Positions 17,528 through 27,313 of a DNA stretch of 64,000 nucleotides are shown here, in pieces. The stretch lies in contig CALCCE010000049.1 in assembly GCA_937899835.1 (NCBI GenBank), positions 1-64,000 on the forward strand, given 5' to 3'. The position numbers and the translations under genes were made by a program. The number at the start of each line of letters is the position of its first letter. Position 1 is the stretch's first letter. The stretch is from an uncultured Flavobacteriales bacterium (GTDB taxonomy: Bacteria > Bacteroidota > Bacteroidia > Flavobacteriales_G > Salibacteraceae). Below the pieces are notes generated by a model. It ran no database searches. It worked only from the letters and a program-made list of their open reading frames with translations, and had not been told where the DNA came from.

Positions 17528-18619
17528 ATGAAGATCGATCAGGAAAAAGTGTTAGAAGCACTTTCCTATGTGATAGAGCCCGACCTGAAGAAAGACATTG
17601 TTACACTAGGCTTGGTATCCAACATTGCTACGCACAGCAACAAGCTCAAATTTGATGTAAAAGTCTCTAATCCAGCCTTGCACAGTCGCAAAAGGGTAGA
17701 AGAAGCCTGCATTTTGCAAGTTCGTCGGTTTCTGGGTGAAGGTTTTGACATCGAACCCAACGTAGTTCCCCTGCCCAAGTCCAACGAACGTCCGCCCGAG
17801 CAGCGCTCTGTACTACGAGGAGTAAAGCACATCATCGCGGTAGCTTCAGGCAAAGGTGGAGTAGGAAAATCTACCGTCACCGCCAACTTGGCGGCTGGAC
17901 TCGCTGCTCAGGGATACAAAGTAGGCTTGGTAGATGCCGACATCTATGGCCCTTCGGCTCCTATGATGTTTGACGTAATGACCGAAAAGCCTGGTGTAGA
18001 AGAAATCGATGGCAAGCAATTGATGACCCCGGTGCAGAGCTATGGGGTAAAAATCCTGTCCATCGGCTTTTTTGCCGACATCAATCAAGCCATCGTTTGG
18101 CGGGGGCCAATGGCCTCCAAGGCTTTGAACCAGATGTTTACCGATGTGCACTGGGGCGAACTCGATTACCTTTTCATTGACTTGCCTCCCGGAACCGGAG
18201 ACATTCACCTCACCTTGGTACAAGCCGCCCCGTTATCAGCCGCGGTGATTGTAAGTACGCCACAACCGGTAGCGCTGGCCGATGCCCGAAAAGGGGTGGC
18301 CATGTTTGGACTTCCGTCCATCAACGTTCCCGTGTTGGGAATCGTAGAAAATATGGCTTGGTTTACCCCTGAGGAATTGCCTGAAAACAAGTACTACATC
18401 TTTGGTAAAAATGGCGCTGCAGGATTGGCCGAAGAACTCAAGGTGCCACTTTTGGGTCAGGTGCCCATCGTACAATCTATTCGTGAAGCCGGTGATGCCG
18501 GAAGACCAGCAGTATTGCAAGAAAATACTTCGCAGTCAGAAATTCTAAAACAGCTTTGCCAAAATGTGGCTAAAGGTATGACGACACTACAGCCAAAGCC
18601 TGTAGGTCAAGCCTCCTGA
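17528..18619 (+). CDS. Mrp/NBP35-family iron-sulfur carrier ATPase
   Basis: A 363-residue protein: an N-terminal MIP18-like (DUF59) domain (residues 1-85) followed by a ParA/MinD-type ATPase with the deviant Walker A motif SGKGGVGKST (about 107-116), DADIYGPS and the Walker B region FIDLPPGTGD. The family binds and transfers iron-sulfur clusters to apoproteins. The paired cysteines found in many ApbC proteins near VENMA are absent here (VENMAWFTPEELPENKYYIFG). It lies directly before nifU, which supports a joint role in cluster assembly. Confidence 0.92.
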   Translation: MKIDQEKVLEALSYVIEPDLKKDIVTLGLVSNIATHSNKLKFDVKVSNPALHSRKRVEEACILQVRRFLGEGFDIEPNVVPLPKSNERPPEQRSVLRGVKHIIAVASGKGGVGKSTVTANLAAGLAAQGYKVGLVDADIYGPSAPMMFDVMTEKPGVEEIDGKQLMTPVQSYGVKILSIGFFADINQAIVWRGPMASKALNQMFTDVHWGELDYLFIDLPPGTGDIHLTLVQAAPLSAAVIVSTPQPVALADARKGVAMFGLPSINVPVLGIVENMAWFTPEELPENKYYIFGKNGAAGLAEELKVPLLGQVPIVQSIREAGDAGRPAVLQENTSQSEILKQLCQNVAKGMTTLQPKPVGQAS

Positions 18620-18625
18620 ATTCAC

Positions 18626-18633
18626 TAACTTTG
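18626..18633 (+). promoter_or_regulatory. Bacteroidota -7 promoter element of the NifU gene
   Basis: TAACTTTG, an exact match, placed 8 bp before the ATG at 18642. The transcript would have a very short leader or none. Confidence 0.5.
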
Positions 18634-18641
18634 TGCTGAAT

Positions 18642-18905
18642 ATGTCCACTACTACCCCAAATCCCTTGCTGGATCGCGTTAAAACCGCTTTAGAAGAAAT
18701 ACGTCCTTTTCTGGAGGAAGACGGTGGCGGCTTAGAAGTCATTGAAGTAACCGACGATCTGATCGCTCGTGTAGAATTCAAGGGCGCTTGTCGGGATTGT
18801 TCCATGAATAACATGACCTTCAAAGCAGGTGTAGAAGATGCCATTAGACGAAAAGTCCCTGAAATCAAAGAGGTAGAAGCTGTCAACTTTTCCCTCAATA
18901 CTTGA
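18642..18905 (+). CDS. NifU C-terminal-domain iron-sulfur scaffold protein
   Basis: A stand-alone NifU-like domain of about 87 residues with the cluster-binding pair in GACRDCSMNNMTFKAGVE (CxxC). I chose the ATG at 18642; the frame opens three codons earlier at a non-ATG codon inside the promoter. It provides or carries a transient [4Fe-4S] cluster and follows the Mrp ATPase gene, its functional partner. Confidence 0.92.
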   Translation: MSTTTPNPLLDRVKTALEEIRPFLEEDGGGLEVIEVTDDLIARVEFKGACRDCSMNNMTFKAGVEDAIRRKVPEIKEVEAVNFSLNT

Positions 18906-18924
18906 TTGTCAACCATATTAAATA

Positions 18925-18961
18925 GAAAAAGCCTGGTCCATTTGGAGCCAGGCTTTTTTAT
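18925..18961. terminator. Bidirectional terminator between nifU and the convergent esterase-like gene
   Basis: GAAAAAGCCTGG, an 11-nt loop, CCAGGCTTTTTTA. Flanking A and T runs suit both directions. Confidence 0.9.
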
Positions 18962-18990
18962 TTTAATGCTTTAGTGTTGGGCGTTACCTA

Positions 18991-20259
18991 CTATTGAAAG
19001 ATCACTTTCTTGGTTACCGTGCCTCCTTCATAATCCAGGTGCAACAGGTAGGCTCCCGGTGGAAGGTCTCCCCGCTCTATTTGAGCCGTAGTAAGGCCAA
19101 GGTTGTTTTCTTGGCGAACGAGTCGACCGGCAAGGTCGGTGAGGCGCAACTGATAGTCGGTACCTTGAACCAAACCGGTGTAAATGGTGATCCGCTCTGC
19201 GGCAGGGTTGGGATATACGGAGACTGCTTGTTGCAATGCCGCTAACTCCTGGGTGTTGACGACTTGTACATCGTTGCAAAACGCATCGGCAAAGCCACAA
19301 ACGTTCCAATACAGAAAGTTGCCCACGTAGGTGCGCAAGGTATCGTAATGCGCAGCATTAGTCACATGGGGCACATGGTCTTCACCTTCCTGCGTTTTGA
19401 AGCAGTGGTCCAAACCAAGGTTTTCGGCACGTTCGTGTACGGAAGCACTACCATCTACCTGCAACATCGGGTTGCCTAAAACCAAAATCAGGTCGGTGCC
19501 GTAGGGCACAGTATTGTCTTGGTCGCCATGCAGGCTAATGACCGGCACGTCTCCTGCTTCCATCCAATTGGTATCGGCAATAGCTCCGGCAACGTTAAAA
19601 ATGGCCTTTACTTCAGAAGAATAACCCGGGTTTCCGCTGTTCCCTTCAGCCGTGCCATCTACGTTGGGCTTAGAGGTGTCCACATAGCTGGGGATTTCAC
19701 TGTCTTTGTCAAAATAAGCAACATTGAGTGCGATGAATCCGCCGGCAGAAACACCACCAAAGTAGATGTTGTCGGTATCAATACGGTAGGTGTTGTTGTT
19801 CTCGGCCACATCTTTACGGAAGAAACGTACAGCGGCTTTACCATCGTGCGTACCACGAATCACAGCTTCGGCACCATCCGTTGAATCAGGGCCGAGCAAA
19901 AGGTTTTCGATGCCCAGTCGGTAGCTGATCGAAGCCACCACAAAACCACGTTTGGCGAGGTCTTCGCAAATGGGCACCACATCTACACCGTCTTTAGAGC
20001 CGCCCACAAAGCTACCGCCATGCGCTACGATTACTAACGGACGGTTGTTGTCGGTGTCTCCCTGTGGTTCATAGATGTCCAACATCAGGTCTTCCGCCAA
20101 ATTGGAAAGCGGCAAGTTGTTACCGTAGACGATGTCACTGGTAACCGTTACGTTCGAAAAAAGCTCCTGACCATAGCGTCCGTTGCTACAATCGGTTTGT
20201 GCAGTCAGAGTAAAGGTGCCCGCCATCATAGCGCACAAAAAGAGGTAAAGTTTCTTCAT
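18991..20259 (-). CDS. Secreted alpha/beta hydrolase (esterase-like) with T9SS sorting domain
   Basis: About 422 residues from the ATG ending at 20259, which opens on a signal peptide (MKKLYLFLCAMMAGTFTLTAQ). The catalytic domain has the oxyanion segment HGGSFVGG, the nucleophile elbow GGVSAGGF (GxSxG), an Asp region (ISLHGDQDNTVP) and a possible His in DHVPHVTNAAHYD. The C-terminus is a T9SS type A signal (VYPNPAAERITIYTG...GAYLLHLDYEGGTVTKKVIFQ). It is an extracellular carboxylesterase-like enzyme. The natural substrate (lipid, polysaccharide ester or xenobiotic ester) is not determinable. Confidence 0.85.
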   Translation of the reverse strand: MKKLYLFLCAMMAGTFTLTAQTDCSNGRYGQELFSNVTVTSDIVYGNNLPLSNLAEDLMLDIYEPQGDTDNNRPLVIVAHGGSFVGGSKDGVDVVPICEDLAKRGFVVASISYRLGIENLLLGPDSTDGAEAVIRGTHDGKAAVRFFRKDVAENNNTYRIDTDNIYFGGVSAGGFIALNVAYFDKDSEIPSYVDTSKPNVDGTAEGNSGNPGYSSEVKAIFNVAGAIADTNWMEAGDVPVISLHGDQDNTVPYGTDLILVLGNPMLQVDGSASVHERAENLGLDHCFKTQEGEDHVPHVTNAAHYDTLRTYVGNFLYWNVCGFADAFCNDVQVVNTQELAALQQAVSVYPNPAAERITIYTGLVQGTDYQLRLTDLAGRLVRQENNLGLTTAQIERGDLPPGAYLLHLDYEGGTVTKKVIFQ

Positions 20260-20499
20260 AGAATAATTGATTATAGGTAGAATCACCCCGTTTAGGGATA
20301 TGAATTTCAAGTAAGTTCAGGGGACAACGCTTGCTCTAAGATAAGAACATTCCGCGTTTGAGGCATGCGTATCAGTTGGATTAAACCAAATACGATCGGA
20401 GCCGACCACTACTTTGCGCGCTGTACAAAGCGTTCCACAGGAGTAGAAATCAGATCAAAAAGGAAAGCAAAATTGCTTGAGAGTTGGAGGCCGTAGCGC

Positions 20500-21393
20500 T
20501 TAGAATGCTAACAGGCCAAAGCCCATGTAGATGTTCAGGAACAATACGCCACTGAGTCGTCTGCGGCCTTTGGTAGCCAAATACTCAGACTCGTCGTATT
20601 CCCGAATCAAAAAGGTATTGTCGGCCACAAACAGGTCTTGGAATCCGCTGACGCCACTTCCGGCAATGATGTAGCCATTCTGGATACCATAGTTCCAAAC
20701 TACGCGGTCGAAAATTACCCGTTGCCGACCAAAATCCATCGTAAACGCGAGAGCCGACCAACGTTTGTCCTCCTGCACCTCTGGAAAATTTACCGTTTCT
20801 CCGGGTTCGGGTCGAAATGTAGCATTACCAACACCTCCAAGTTGCACCTGTGATGGATTTTGCAAAGCATTGCCCACCGGGTTCACTTTGTAAGACATCA
20901 ACTCCAGGCCAACCTGAAAATAGTTGCCCAACGGAGCCAGGGCCTTGCTGCCGTAGAATCGGTAAAAAGAACCAATGCTATAACCCGAGAGTTCACCACG
21001 TTCAGTTACTTCAACACTGTTGAACCCGTCAGTAGTGCCAATGGTATAGGCTGAAGAAGGCCAAAATTGAGTACCAGCGGGTCCAGAAACTTGTGCATTG
21101 TAAATAATGGCATCTTCTCCAAATTCTACCGTAGTGCGGTAAAACCGAGCCTGCGCGCCAATGGAGGATTTTCGGGTGAGGATGTATTCGCCCTTTAAAA
21201 CATGGTTGACATTGAATGCTGCTAAACCCGTGTTGTTATTGGCGTTGGGGTTGAGCAAGGCTGGAAAATACTGCAGGTTATAAGTAGCCAGGGTGCGTTT
21301 CCCTTGATAGCCCGAAATTTGAGCTACAGTTGCTTGTGAAAGCAACAACATACTGGCAACGGCCAGGCCGGTAAGGAAGGTCAGACACCTCAT
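20500..21393 (-). CDS. Predicted outer-membrane beta-barrel protein, function unknown
   Basis: This 297-residue protein has a signal peptide (MRCLTFLTGLAVASMLLLSQATVAQ) and alternating hydrophobic/polar strands typical of a small barrel, ending in GFGLLAF. I do not recognise a named family. Its start overlaps the stop of the M48 protease gene by 4 bp (ATGA-type), so the two are translationally coupled and probably act together at the outer membrane. Confidence 0.65.
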   Translation of the reverse strand: MRCLTFLTGLAVASMLLLSQATVAQISGYQGKRTLATYNLQYFPALLNPNANNNTGLAAFNVNHVLKGEYILTRKSSIGAQARFYRTTVEFGEDAIIYNAQVSGPAGTQFWPSSAYTIGTTDGFNSVEVTERGELSGYSIGSFYRFYGSKALAPLGNYFQVGLELMSYKVNPVGNALQNPSQVQLGGVGNATFRPEPGETVNFPEVQEDKRWSALAFTMDFGRQRVIFDRVVWNYGIQNGYIIAGSGVSGFQDLFVADNTFLIREYDESEYLATKGRRRLSGVLFLNIYMGFGLLAF

Positions 21394-23633
21394 TTGCGCT
21401 TGTGTTTCACCTGGAAAAAGGCATCGTAAACAAAAGAATTCATCATGTCTAAGCGGTCTTTTCCATCAATGTAAATCCGCTCTACCATTACTGCTTCGCC
21501 ATTGGGCACATCAAACAGCATAAAGTAGAAGAAGGTATCGTATTCCGGCACAGCTGCGTAAGCCAGCGCAAAAGGCAAACCATAAATGGTCATGGCCCCA
21601 AGGCAAACATAAAGAGCCGCATAAGCTTTCCGCTCCCGCATGGCTACCACTCCGGTCCAGGCAAAATAATCGGTCCCATACTTTTCAGTAAGTTCCATCA
21701 TGCGGTTGTGGTCGCTCACCACAAAATCGAGGTCTTCGTGGTCGAAACGTTCGCCCACCCAATCGTTGAGTGCGGCAAAGTCGTTGAACAATTCCACATC
21801 ATCGGCTCGAAAAGCTTTGGTGTCCAACAGGCTAACATCCAGCTTTGCCAGATCAGCATTGCGCTCTATAGTCGATACGTAAGCTTGTTGTCCTTCTTCC
21901 GACTTGAGGTATTTAACGGCATCGCGCTTGCGCTGATCTACTTTTTTATACACCGGATCAACGATCACAATGTTTTTGATTCCAAGCGCCAGCCCTTTAC
22001 GCCGGTTGAGGCGTTCCTCATTGTAGGCATCTAAGAATTCCTGAGCCGCAACCTGAGTAGAAACATTTTCGCGGTCGTTCTTTTCCTTGAAATCTTCTAC
22101 CGTTTCGTCGAAGGCGTTGGCAAACTTTTTATTTTGAAACAATCCCGCCAGGGAGTAGTGCATAAAGTTCTTTTCCTCTTCGAGGTTGGTCTTCTGCTTT
22201 TTCAGCTTAATTTTTTCATACTTGGTCAACTCCGAAGGATCTTTGGAGGCAAGGCTATCGATCGCCGATTCCTTTTTCTCTTCTGCCATTTTCGGCTTTT
22301 TAGAAAAGTCCTTGGGCTGTACGTCGTACTCGAACACCAATTCATTCATCAGGTCCTCCGAAGCAGCTTTCAAGTAAGCATCCTCCGGAAATTCCAAATA
22401 AAGGTTCCAGGCATGAATCATTGCTAACAAAGTCATTTCCTGACCGGATAGCTGTTGCATCAGGAAGTTGAGCTGCTGTGATTCACCCTCAATGCGGGTA
22501 TGCTTGGCCAATACATCAGAAAGCAAGCCCGCATTTTTGTACTTCGCCATGCCGTAAAGCGACTTTACTACCGCTTTTCGCAAATAGCTATTGTTCGGAT
22601 TGTTTTGCAGGAGCAAATAAGCCGTGTACAGTGAGTTGGCATAATCGCGATCCAACAAATACAAGCGCACCATTTCGAAGCGGGCCAGTTGTTGCACCGA
22701 CAAAAATTCGATTTCAGAAACCAGAAACACCTCCCGCTCTTCGTTCGAAGTCTCGTTCAACTCGCGGTTGACTGCCTTCCGGCGTTTGCGCGTGTTGGGG
22801 TGGGTACTCTTACTATCGTCGTAATCTTCTTCACCGCTAATCGGGGTAATCTCTTCCAAATAATAATCCTCCGGAAAATCGAAATACGGGGTAGACAAAA
22901 AGTCCTTTTTGAATTCAACGTCGTCGTAGGGCAGGTAAGAGTACTGCAATACATCAAAAACGCCATTTACCGCTTCGAGATCGTAGCTGGTTTCTAAATA
23001 AGCATCCAGGCCTTCGCGGTCTGCTTCAAACTCCAACTCTTTGGAATACTTGCTCTTGGCCAACAGCTTGTCGTCAAAGGTGGTTCTTTGGTAGCCACCT
23101 TGTCCACGTTCGATCTTCGTATTCTCCACGTAGGAGTTGATGACGTGGTTATTTTTATAGTGCACAAACTCGTGTGACAATACGAAAGCCAGTTGGGCTT
23201 CATTTTCCAACTGTGCCAGCAAGCCAAGGTTCACCAACACAATGCCATTGTTGGTTGTAAAAGCGTTGACGATGGGAGACTTAACAACGTAGATTTGAAG
23301 GTCCTCTCTGAGCTCTGGATCGTCCTTCAGAATTTCGTCGGCTACCTTGTTGACATAAGTCGTTACCGGATCGTTGAACAACACCTTGCCGCTCAACAAA
23401 ATTTCGTCGACCAAGAAGTTGCTCTTGAGGTAAAAGTCTTCTTTGGTTTTGCGGAGCACCCGACTCTGGTTTTGGTCGATTTGTCCGCGGTCTTTCTGGT
23501 ATTTGTCCCCGGATAGGGTTCGGAAAGCCTTCGGGATTTCACCCGTCGATTGTAGTGGTTGATAGTTGTCGAAATCCTGCGCTAACAACACCGAATTCAA
23601 CAGCCACAGGGTCAGTAGTAAAAAAGTGCGCAT
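21390..23633 (-). CDS. Large M48-family metalloprotease, periplasmic or secreted
   Basis: About 747 residues from the ATG ending at 23633 (MRTFLLLTLWLLNSVLLAQ signal peptide). A zinc protease core lies near residues 85-200 with VLSHEFVHYKNNHV (HExxH) and ELEFEADREGLDAYL supplying the third ligand. After a linker with THPNTRKRRKAVNRE come about 450 residues with helical, TPR-like stretches (LLLQNNPNNSYLRKAVVKSLYGMAKYKNAG) and a Lys/Glu-rich segment. The long C-terminal extension is far beyond the core M48 length. It is coupled to the downstream barrel gene. A quality-control role at the outer membrane, by analogy with BepA (protease plus TPR), is inferred. Confidence 0.8.
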   Translation of the reverse strand: MRTFLLLTLWLLNSVLLAQDFDNYQPLQSTGEIPKAFRTLSGDKYQKDRGQIDQNQSRVLRKTKEDFYLKSNFLVDEILLSGKVLFNDPVTTYVNKVADEILKDDPELREDLQIYVVKSPIVNAFTTNNGIVLVNLGLLAQLENEAQLAFVLSHEFVHYKNNHVINSYVENTKIERGQGGYQRTTFDDKLLAKSKYSKELEFEADREGLDAYLETSYDLEAVNGVFDVLQYSYLPYDDVEFKKDFLSTPYFDFPEDYYLEEITPISGEEDYDDSKSTHPNTRKRRKAVNRELNETSNEEREVFLVSEIEFLSVQQLARFEMVRLYLLDRDYANSLYTAYLLLQNNPNNSYLRKAVVKSLYGMAKYKNAGLLSDVLAKHTRIEGESQQLNFLMQQLSGQEMTLLAMIHAWNLYLEFPEDAYLKAASEDLMNELVFEYDVQPKDFSKKPKMAEEKKESAIDSLASKDPSELTKYEKIKLKKQKTNLEEEKNFMHYSLAGLFQNKKFANAFDETVEDFKEKNDRENVSTQVAAQEFLDAYNEERLNRRKGLALGIKNIVIVDPVYKKVDQRKRDAVKYLKSEEGQQAYVSTIERNADLAKLDVSLLDTKAFRADDVELFNDFAALNDWVGERFDHEDLDFVVSDHNRMMELTEKYGTDYFAWTGVVAMRERKAYAALYVCLGAMTIYGLPFALAYAAVPEYDTFFYFMLFDVPNGEAVMVERIYIDGKDRLDMMNSFVYDAFFQVKHKRK

Positions 23634-23691
23634 GGAGTGAGAGTTAGCCCTGCGAATATAGCGCTTTTGGGGCATTCAAGAACTAAGGAGA

Positions 23692-25332
23692 TTAGCTGAG
23701 GTACTTCCCGACGATCGGCATCCGGCGGCCCATACCGAAGGCTTTGGGAGATACCCGCAAGATCGGAGGCGTTTGAAAGCGCTTGTACTCGTTGAGGTTC
23801 ACTAAACGAAGAATGCGTTTCACCAAAGCTGCATCATGCCCTAACGCAATTATCTCACGAGGACCTTTACGGTGCTCGATGTAGAGCTTTAAGATCGGGT
23901 CCAACTCCTCGTATTCCGGAAGCGAATCGCTGTCTTTTTGGTCCGGACGCAACTCGGCCGATGGCGGTTTGGTGATGATATTCTCGGGGATGATTTCCCC
24001 ATCCTTGTTGATTTCACGGCACAAGGCAAAAACTTCGGTTTTATACACATCGCCCAATACGGATAATCCACCGCACATGTCGCCGTACAGTGTACCATAG
24101 CCCACTGCCGCTTCGCTTTTGTTGGAGGTATTGAGCAAAATGTATCCAAACTTATTGCTGAGCGCCATCAGCAATACCCCTCGTGCTCGTGCCTGAATAT
24201 TTTCTTCGGCCAGCCCAAATTGAGTGTCTTTGAATGGAGCAGCCAAAGTAGCTTCAAAAGCCTCGTAAACGTTTTGAATGGGCAGAAGATCAGCCGGGCA
24301 TCCCAAATTGCGCACCAGCGCTTCTGAATCACTCACTGAGTGGTCCGAACTAAATTGGCTGGGCAGCATTACAGCACGCACGTTGTCTTTTCCAAGGGCC
24401 TCTACAGCCAGCGCCAATGTCAAGGCAGAATCTATGCCGCCCGAAAGCCCAAGGATCGCCTTTTCAAAACCTAATTTTTTAAAATAATCCCGAATGCCAC
24501 AAACCAGGGCTTGACGTATAACAGAAAGCTTTTCAGGAACCACAAAGTCGGGGCGTTCGGGTGTAGTGGTAAGCAGGTCGGCCGTTTCAACCAGTTGCAA
24601 GTCTTCTTCAAAGTAGGGGCATTGCGCCACCACTTTTCCGGCCACATCCAAGGCTACGGATCCGCCATCAAAAATCAGCTCAGTTTGTGCTCCAATGTGG
24701 TTGATGTAAATCAACGGCAGTTGATAATGCTCCATGTTGCGGTGCAAAACCTGATTCCGCGCTTGCGCATGGTCATAATCAAAAGGAGAAGCCGCAATGT
24801 TGATCATCAAATCTGCACCCTGCTCTACCAAAGGGTCCATTGGGTTCCGCGTATACATAGGGTCGTCCTTCAGGTCCCAGAGGTCTTCGCAGATGGTTAA
24901 GGCAATTTTTAATCCTTTGTATTCTACGATGCGGTTTTCGAAAGCCGGTTCGAAATACCGATACTCGTCAAATACATCGTAGTTGGGCAACAACGATTTG
25001 TTGACCACCTGTTTTACTTGTCCGTCAGCCAAAAACCAGGCAGAGTTAAACAGGTTTTTTCCTTCGGGTTTAGCATTGCGGCTGGGTCCACCCACAATGG
25101 CGGCAATGCCGCGACAAGATTGAGCTACTTCTTGCAGGGACTCTTCGCACAAGCGAATAAAGTCTTCAAATTCTAAAAAATCCCGCGGAGGGTAACCGCA
25201 AATGGCCAACTCGGCAAACACCACCAATTCAGCACCCGCCTTTTGTGCCGACTCAATGGCTGCGATGATCTTTTGCGTGTTTTGCTCAAAATTTCCGATG
25301 TGGTAATTCAGTTGGGCTAAAGCGATTTTCAT
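23692..25332 (-). CDS. nadE: Glutamine-dependent NAD+ synthetase
   Basis: A 546-residue two-domain enzyme. The N-terminal nitrilase-type glutaminase has the triad regions FAELAICGYPP (Glu), VNKSLLPNYDVFDEYRYF (Lys) and LTICEDLWD (Cys). The C-terminal ATP-dependent synthetase has the PP-loop GLSGGIDSALTLALAVEAL and the NKSEAAVGYGTLYGD segment. It amidates deamido-NAD to NAD+. It lies next to gldB-gldC, an arrangement I recall from gliding Flavobacteria. Confidence 0.95.
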   Translation of the reverse strand: MKIALAQLNYHIGNFEQNTQKIIAAIESAQKAGAELVVFAELAICGYPPRDFLEFEDFIRLCEESLQEVAQSCRGIAAIVGGPSRNAKPEGKNLFNSAWFLADGQVKQVVNKSLLPNYDVFDEYRYFEPAFENRIVEYKGLKIALTICEDLWDLKDDPMYTRNPMDPLVEQGADLMINIAASPFDYDHAQARNQVLHRNMEHYQLPLIYINHIGAQTELIFDGGSVALDVAGKVVAQCPYFEEDLQLVETADLLTTTPERPDFVVPEKLSVIRQALVCGIRDYFKKLGFEKAILGLSGGIDSALTLALAVEALGKDNVRAVMLPSQFSSDHSVSDSEALVRNLGCPADLLPIQNVYEAFEATLAAPFKDTQFGLAEENIQARARGVLLMALSNKFGYILLNTSNKSEAAVGYGTLYGDMCGGLSVLGDVYKTEVFALCREINKDGEIIPENIITKPPSAELRPDQKDSDSLPEYEELDPILKLYIEHRKGPREIIALGHDAALVKRILRLVNLNEYKRFQTPPILRVSPKAFGMGRRMPIVGKYLS

Positions 25333-25410
25333 ACGCAGAGGTGCTAACCAGAAATGGTGTTTTGCCTAAACGAACAACCTTTGGGAAGGGATGTTTTGTG
25401 GCGAAGGGGT

Positions 25411-25439
25411 AAAAAAAATCCCGGCCGTAGCCAGGATTT
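25411..25439 (-). terminator. Terminator downstream of the small beta-barrel gene
   Basis: On the minus strand, AAATCC...GGATTT with an inner GGC/GCC pair and one mismatch, followed by a run of T. Confidence 0.7.
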
Positions 25440-25459
25440 CTATCACGAGTTCGATTGAA

Positions 25460-26215
25460 TTAGAAGAGGATGCCGATGTTGAGGGCCAGATAGTTGGAAA
25501 TCGCTTTCCAATCCGGACCTTCAATCGGTTCGTTGTCGCTGCCAACGTTCACTGTGCCATCGTTGTCGTCCAACTCAAAATATTTATTGGTCAAAACATC
25601 CGTGAAACCGTTGTTAAAAGTGACACCAACCATCAATGAAGTAGTTTCTGTCAGACTGTATTCAGCACCCGCCGAAAGAATGAGTGAAACGCGGAAAAAG
25701 CCGACATCGCTGTTGGCATCTTCATCTTCAGTAGAAAGCGTGCCACCGGAGTAGGATTGATCCAAATCTCTGCGGGCGCGAATATTGAAACCGGTACCCA
25801 TTCCCACTTGTCCAAAGTAAGTGAGGTAGCCAATTTCGTTGGTTTTCAGTTTCAAGGTCCAGGGGATTTCGATGTATCGCAGGCGAAAAATAGCCTCCGA
25901 AGTACCTGGAAAATTAATGGTGCGGTCATTGGGATCAGGATACACCTGATCGGCATATTCAAGTTTTCCACCTACATTGATTAGCTCGATTCCGGTAGAG
26001 AAAGTATAATTTTCGCTTCCTAAAACGTTTAAGTCGGCAGTGATGCCAAAGCTGTATCCAAAACGCAGGCCACCATTATCGACCCCTTTGGTATCCGGCC
26101 GAAGCCACGACAGGTTGGGAGAACCGCGAAGTCCAAGTCGCAGTAGTCCACCATCTTGTGCAAACGCTCCCAAAGTGAGCATCAACACCACCAACAAAGA
26201 ACTTATCTTTTTCAT
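25460..26215 (-). CDS. Small outer-membrane beta-barrel protein (PorT-like fold)
   Basis: About 251 residues from the ATG ending at 26215, which gives the signal peptide MKKISSLLVVLMLTLGAFAQ; the frame opens 19 codons earlier without one. The body has alternating strands of the OMP_b-brl_2/PorT-like type (GLRGSPNLSWLRPDT, YSFGITADLNVLG, LALNIGILF at the end). Family-level similarity to PorT, a T9SS accessory protein, is only structural and I do not assign that role. It is divergent from gldB with 56 bp between starts. Confidence 0.7.
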   Translation of the reverse strand: MKKISSLLVVLMLTLGAFAQDGGLLRLGLRGSPNLSWLRPDTKGVDNGGLRFGYSFGITADLNVLGSENYTFSTGIELINVGGKLEYADQVYPDPNDRTINFPGTSEAIFRLRYIEIPWTLKLKTNEIGYLTYFGQVGMGTGFNIRARRDLDQSYSGGTLSTEDEDANSDVGFFRVSLILSAGAEYSLTETTSLMVGVTFNNGFTDVLTNKYFELDDNDGTVNVGSDNEPIEGPDWKAISNYLALNIGILF

Positions 26216-26271
26216 AGTTTTATCCGTCTTTTCAGGCTTTACGATACAATTATAACACTTATTTTTCGACA

Positions 26272-27282
26272 ATGAAGAGCCGCTTTACCGGTTATTTTCT
26301 GGCTGTTTGCACTGCCTTTCTGGTGACTTGTTCCAACAATCGCCTTGATGTAGACCTCTCCAATCTCAATGTACAACCTCGGTTTGTTCGTTTCGATCAA
26401 CAACTCTTCGATACCCCCGTAGAAGGTCTTGCGGAAGCCAACCAGCGGTTTAAGTCGGAATATTCTACTTTCTATCGCAACTATGTAGAAGCGGTGATCA
26501 ATGTAGGCATGGTAGAAGATCCCGCTTTGCCATCAGGTCTCAAGAGTTTTGTGACCTATCCTGATGTGAGGGAAATTGCTGAAATGGTGGCAGCAACTTA
26601 TCCCGATATCGAGCAGACCAAGGCAGAGTTGGTGGGTGCTTTGCGCTACTACCACTACCATTTTCCCGAAAAGCCCATACCCAATGTCTATACCTTCATT
26701 TCGGGATTGAATGCCGGCATTATGGTAGGCGATCAATATTTAGGCATTGGTTTGGATTGGTACCTCGGAGAAAAGTGCCCGTATTATGTGGCGAAAGGGT
26801 TTCCACAATATCAAATCAAGCAACAAACCAGTGAATTTATTGCCCGGGATGCTATGGCATTGTGGATGCGAACCGAATATCCCTACGACGATCGCAACGA
26901 AACTTTGTTGCAGCGCATGGTCTATGAAGGAAAGGTGCTCTACCTGCTGGACGCCTTTTTCCAAGACCGCCCCGACCATTGGAAAATTGGATTTAGTACC
27001 GAACAGTTGGCCTGGTGTCAAGACAAAGAGTTCAACATCTGGGGCCATCTGGTGGATGAAAAATACCTGTACAGCTCAGAACTCAAAATTATCCGGCAGT
27101 TCACCGGAGAAGGACCTTTCACCCGCGATTTCGAAAAAACATCTCCCGCTCGCACCGGGTCTTGGTTGGGCTGGAAAATCGTTCGGGAGTTCATGAATAG
27201 CAACCCCGAAGTGAGCCTGGCCGGTTTGATGCAAATGAAGGATCCACAGGAGTTGCTGGCCCGCTCCGGATACCGCCCTTAG
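26272..27282 (+). CDS. gldB: Gliding motility lipoprotein GldB
   Basis: A 336-residue lipoprotein with signal FLAVCTAFLVTC. It matches the GldB family over its full length, including the DVDLSNLNV...FVRFDQQLF start, the HYHFPEKPIPNVYTFISG segment and GLDWYLGEKCPYY. In Flavobacterium johnsoniae GldB is required for gliding and is part of the Gld machinery; its exact biochemical role is not known. gldC follows, and nadE lies nearby on the other strand. Confidence 0.92.
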   Translation: MKSRFTGYFLAVCTAFLVTCSNNRLDVDLSNLNVQPRFVRFDQQLFDTPVEGLAEANQRFKSEYSTFYRNYVEAVINVGMVEDPALPSGLKSFVTYPDVREIAEMVAATYPDIEQTKAELVGALRYYHYHFPEKPIPNVYTFISGLNAGIMVGDQYLGIGLDWYLGEKCPYYVAKGFPQYQIKQQTSEFIARDAMALWMRTEYPYDDRNETLLQRMVYEGKVLYLLDAFFQDRPDHWKIGFSTEQLAWCQDKEFNIWGHLVDEKYLYSSELKIIRQFTGEGPFTRDFEKTSPARTGSWLGWKIVREFMNSNPEVSLAGLMQMKDPQELLARSGYRP

Positions 27283-27313
27283 TGTGATTTCCTGTTATCC
27301 CGGATTAGTTTCC

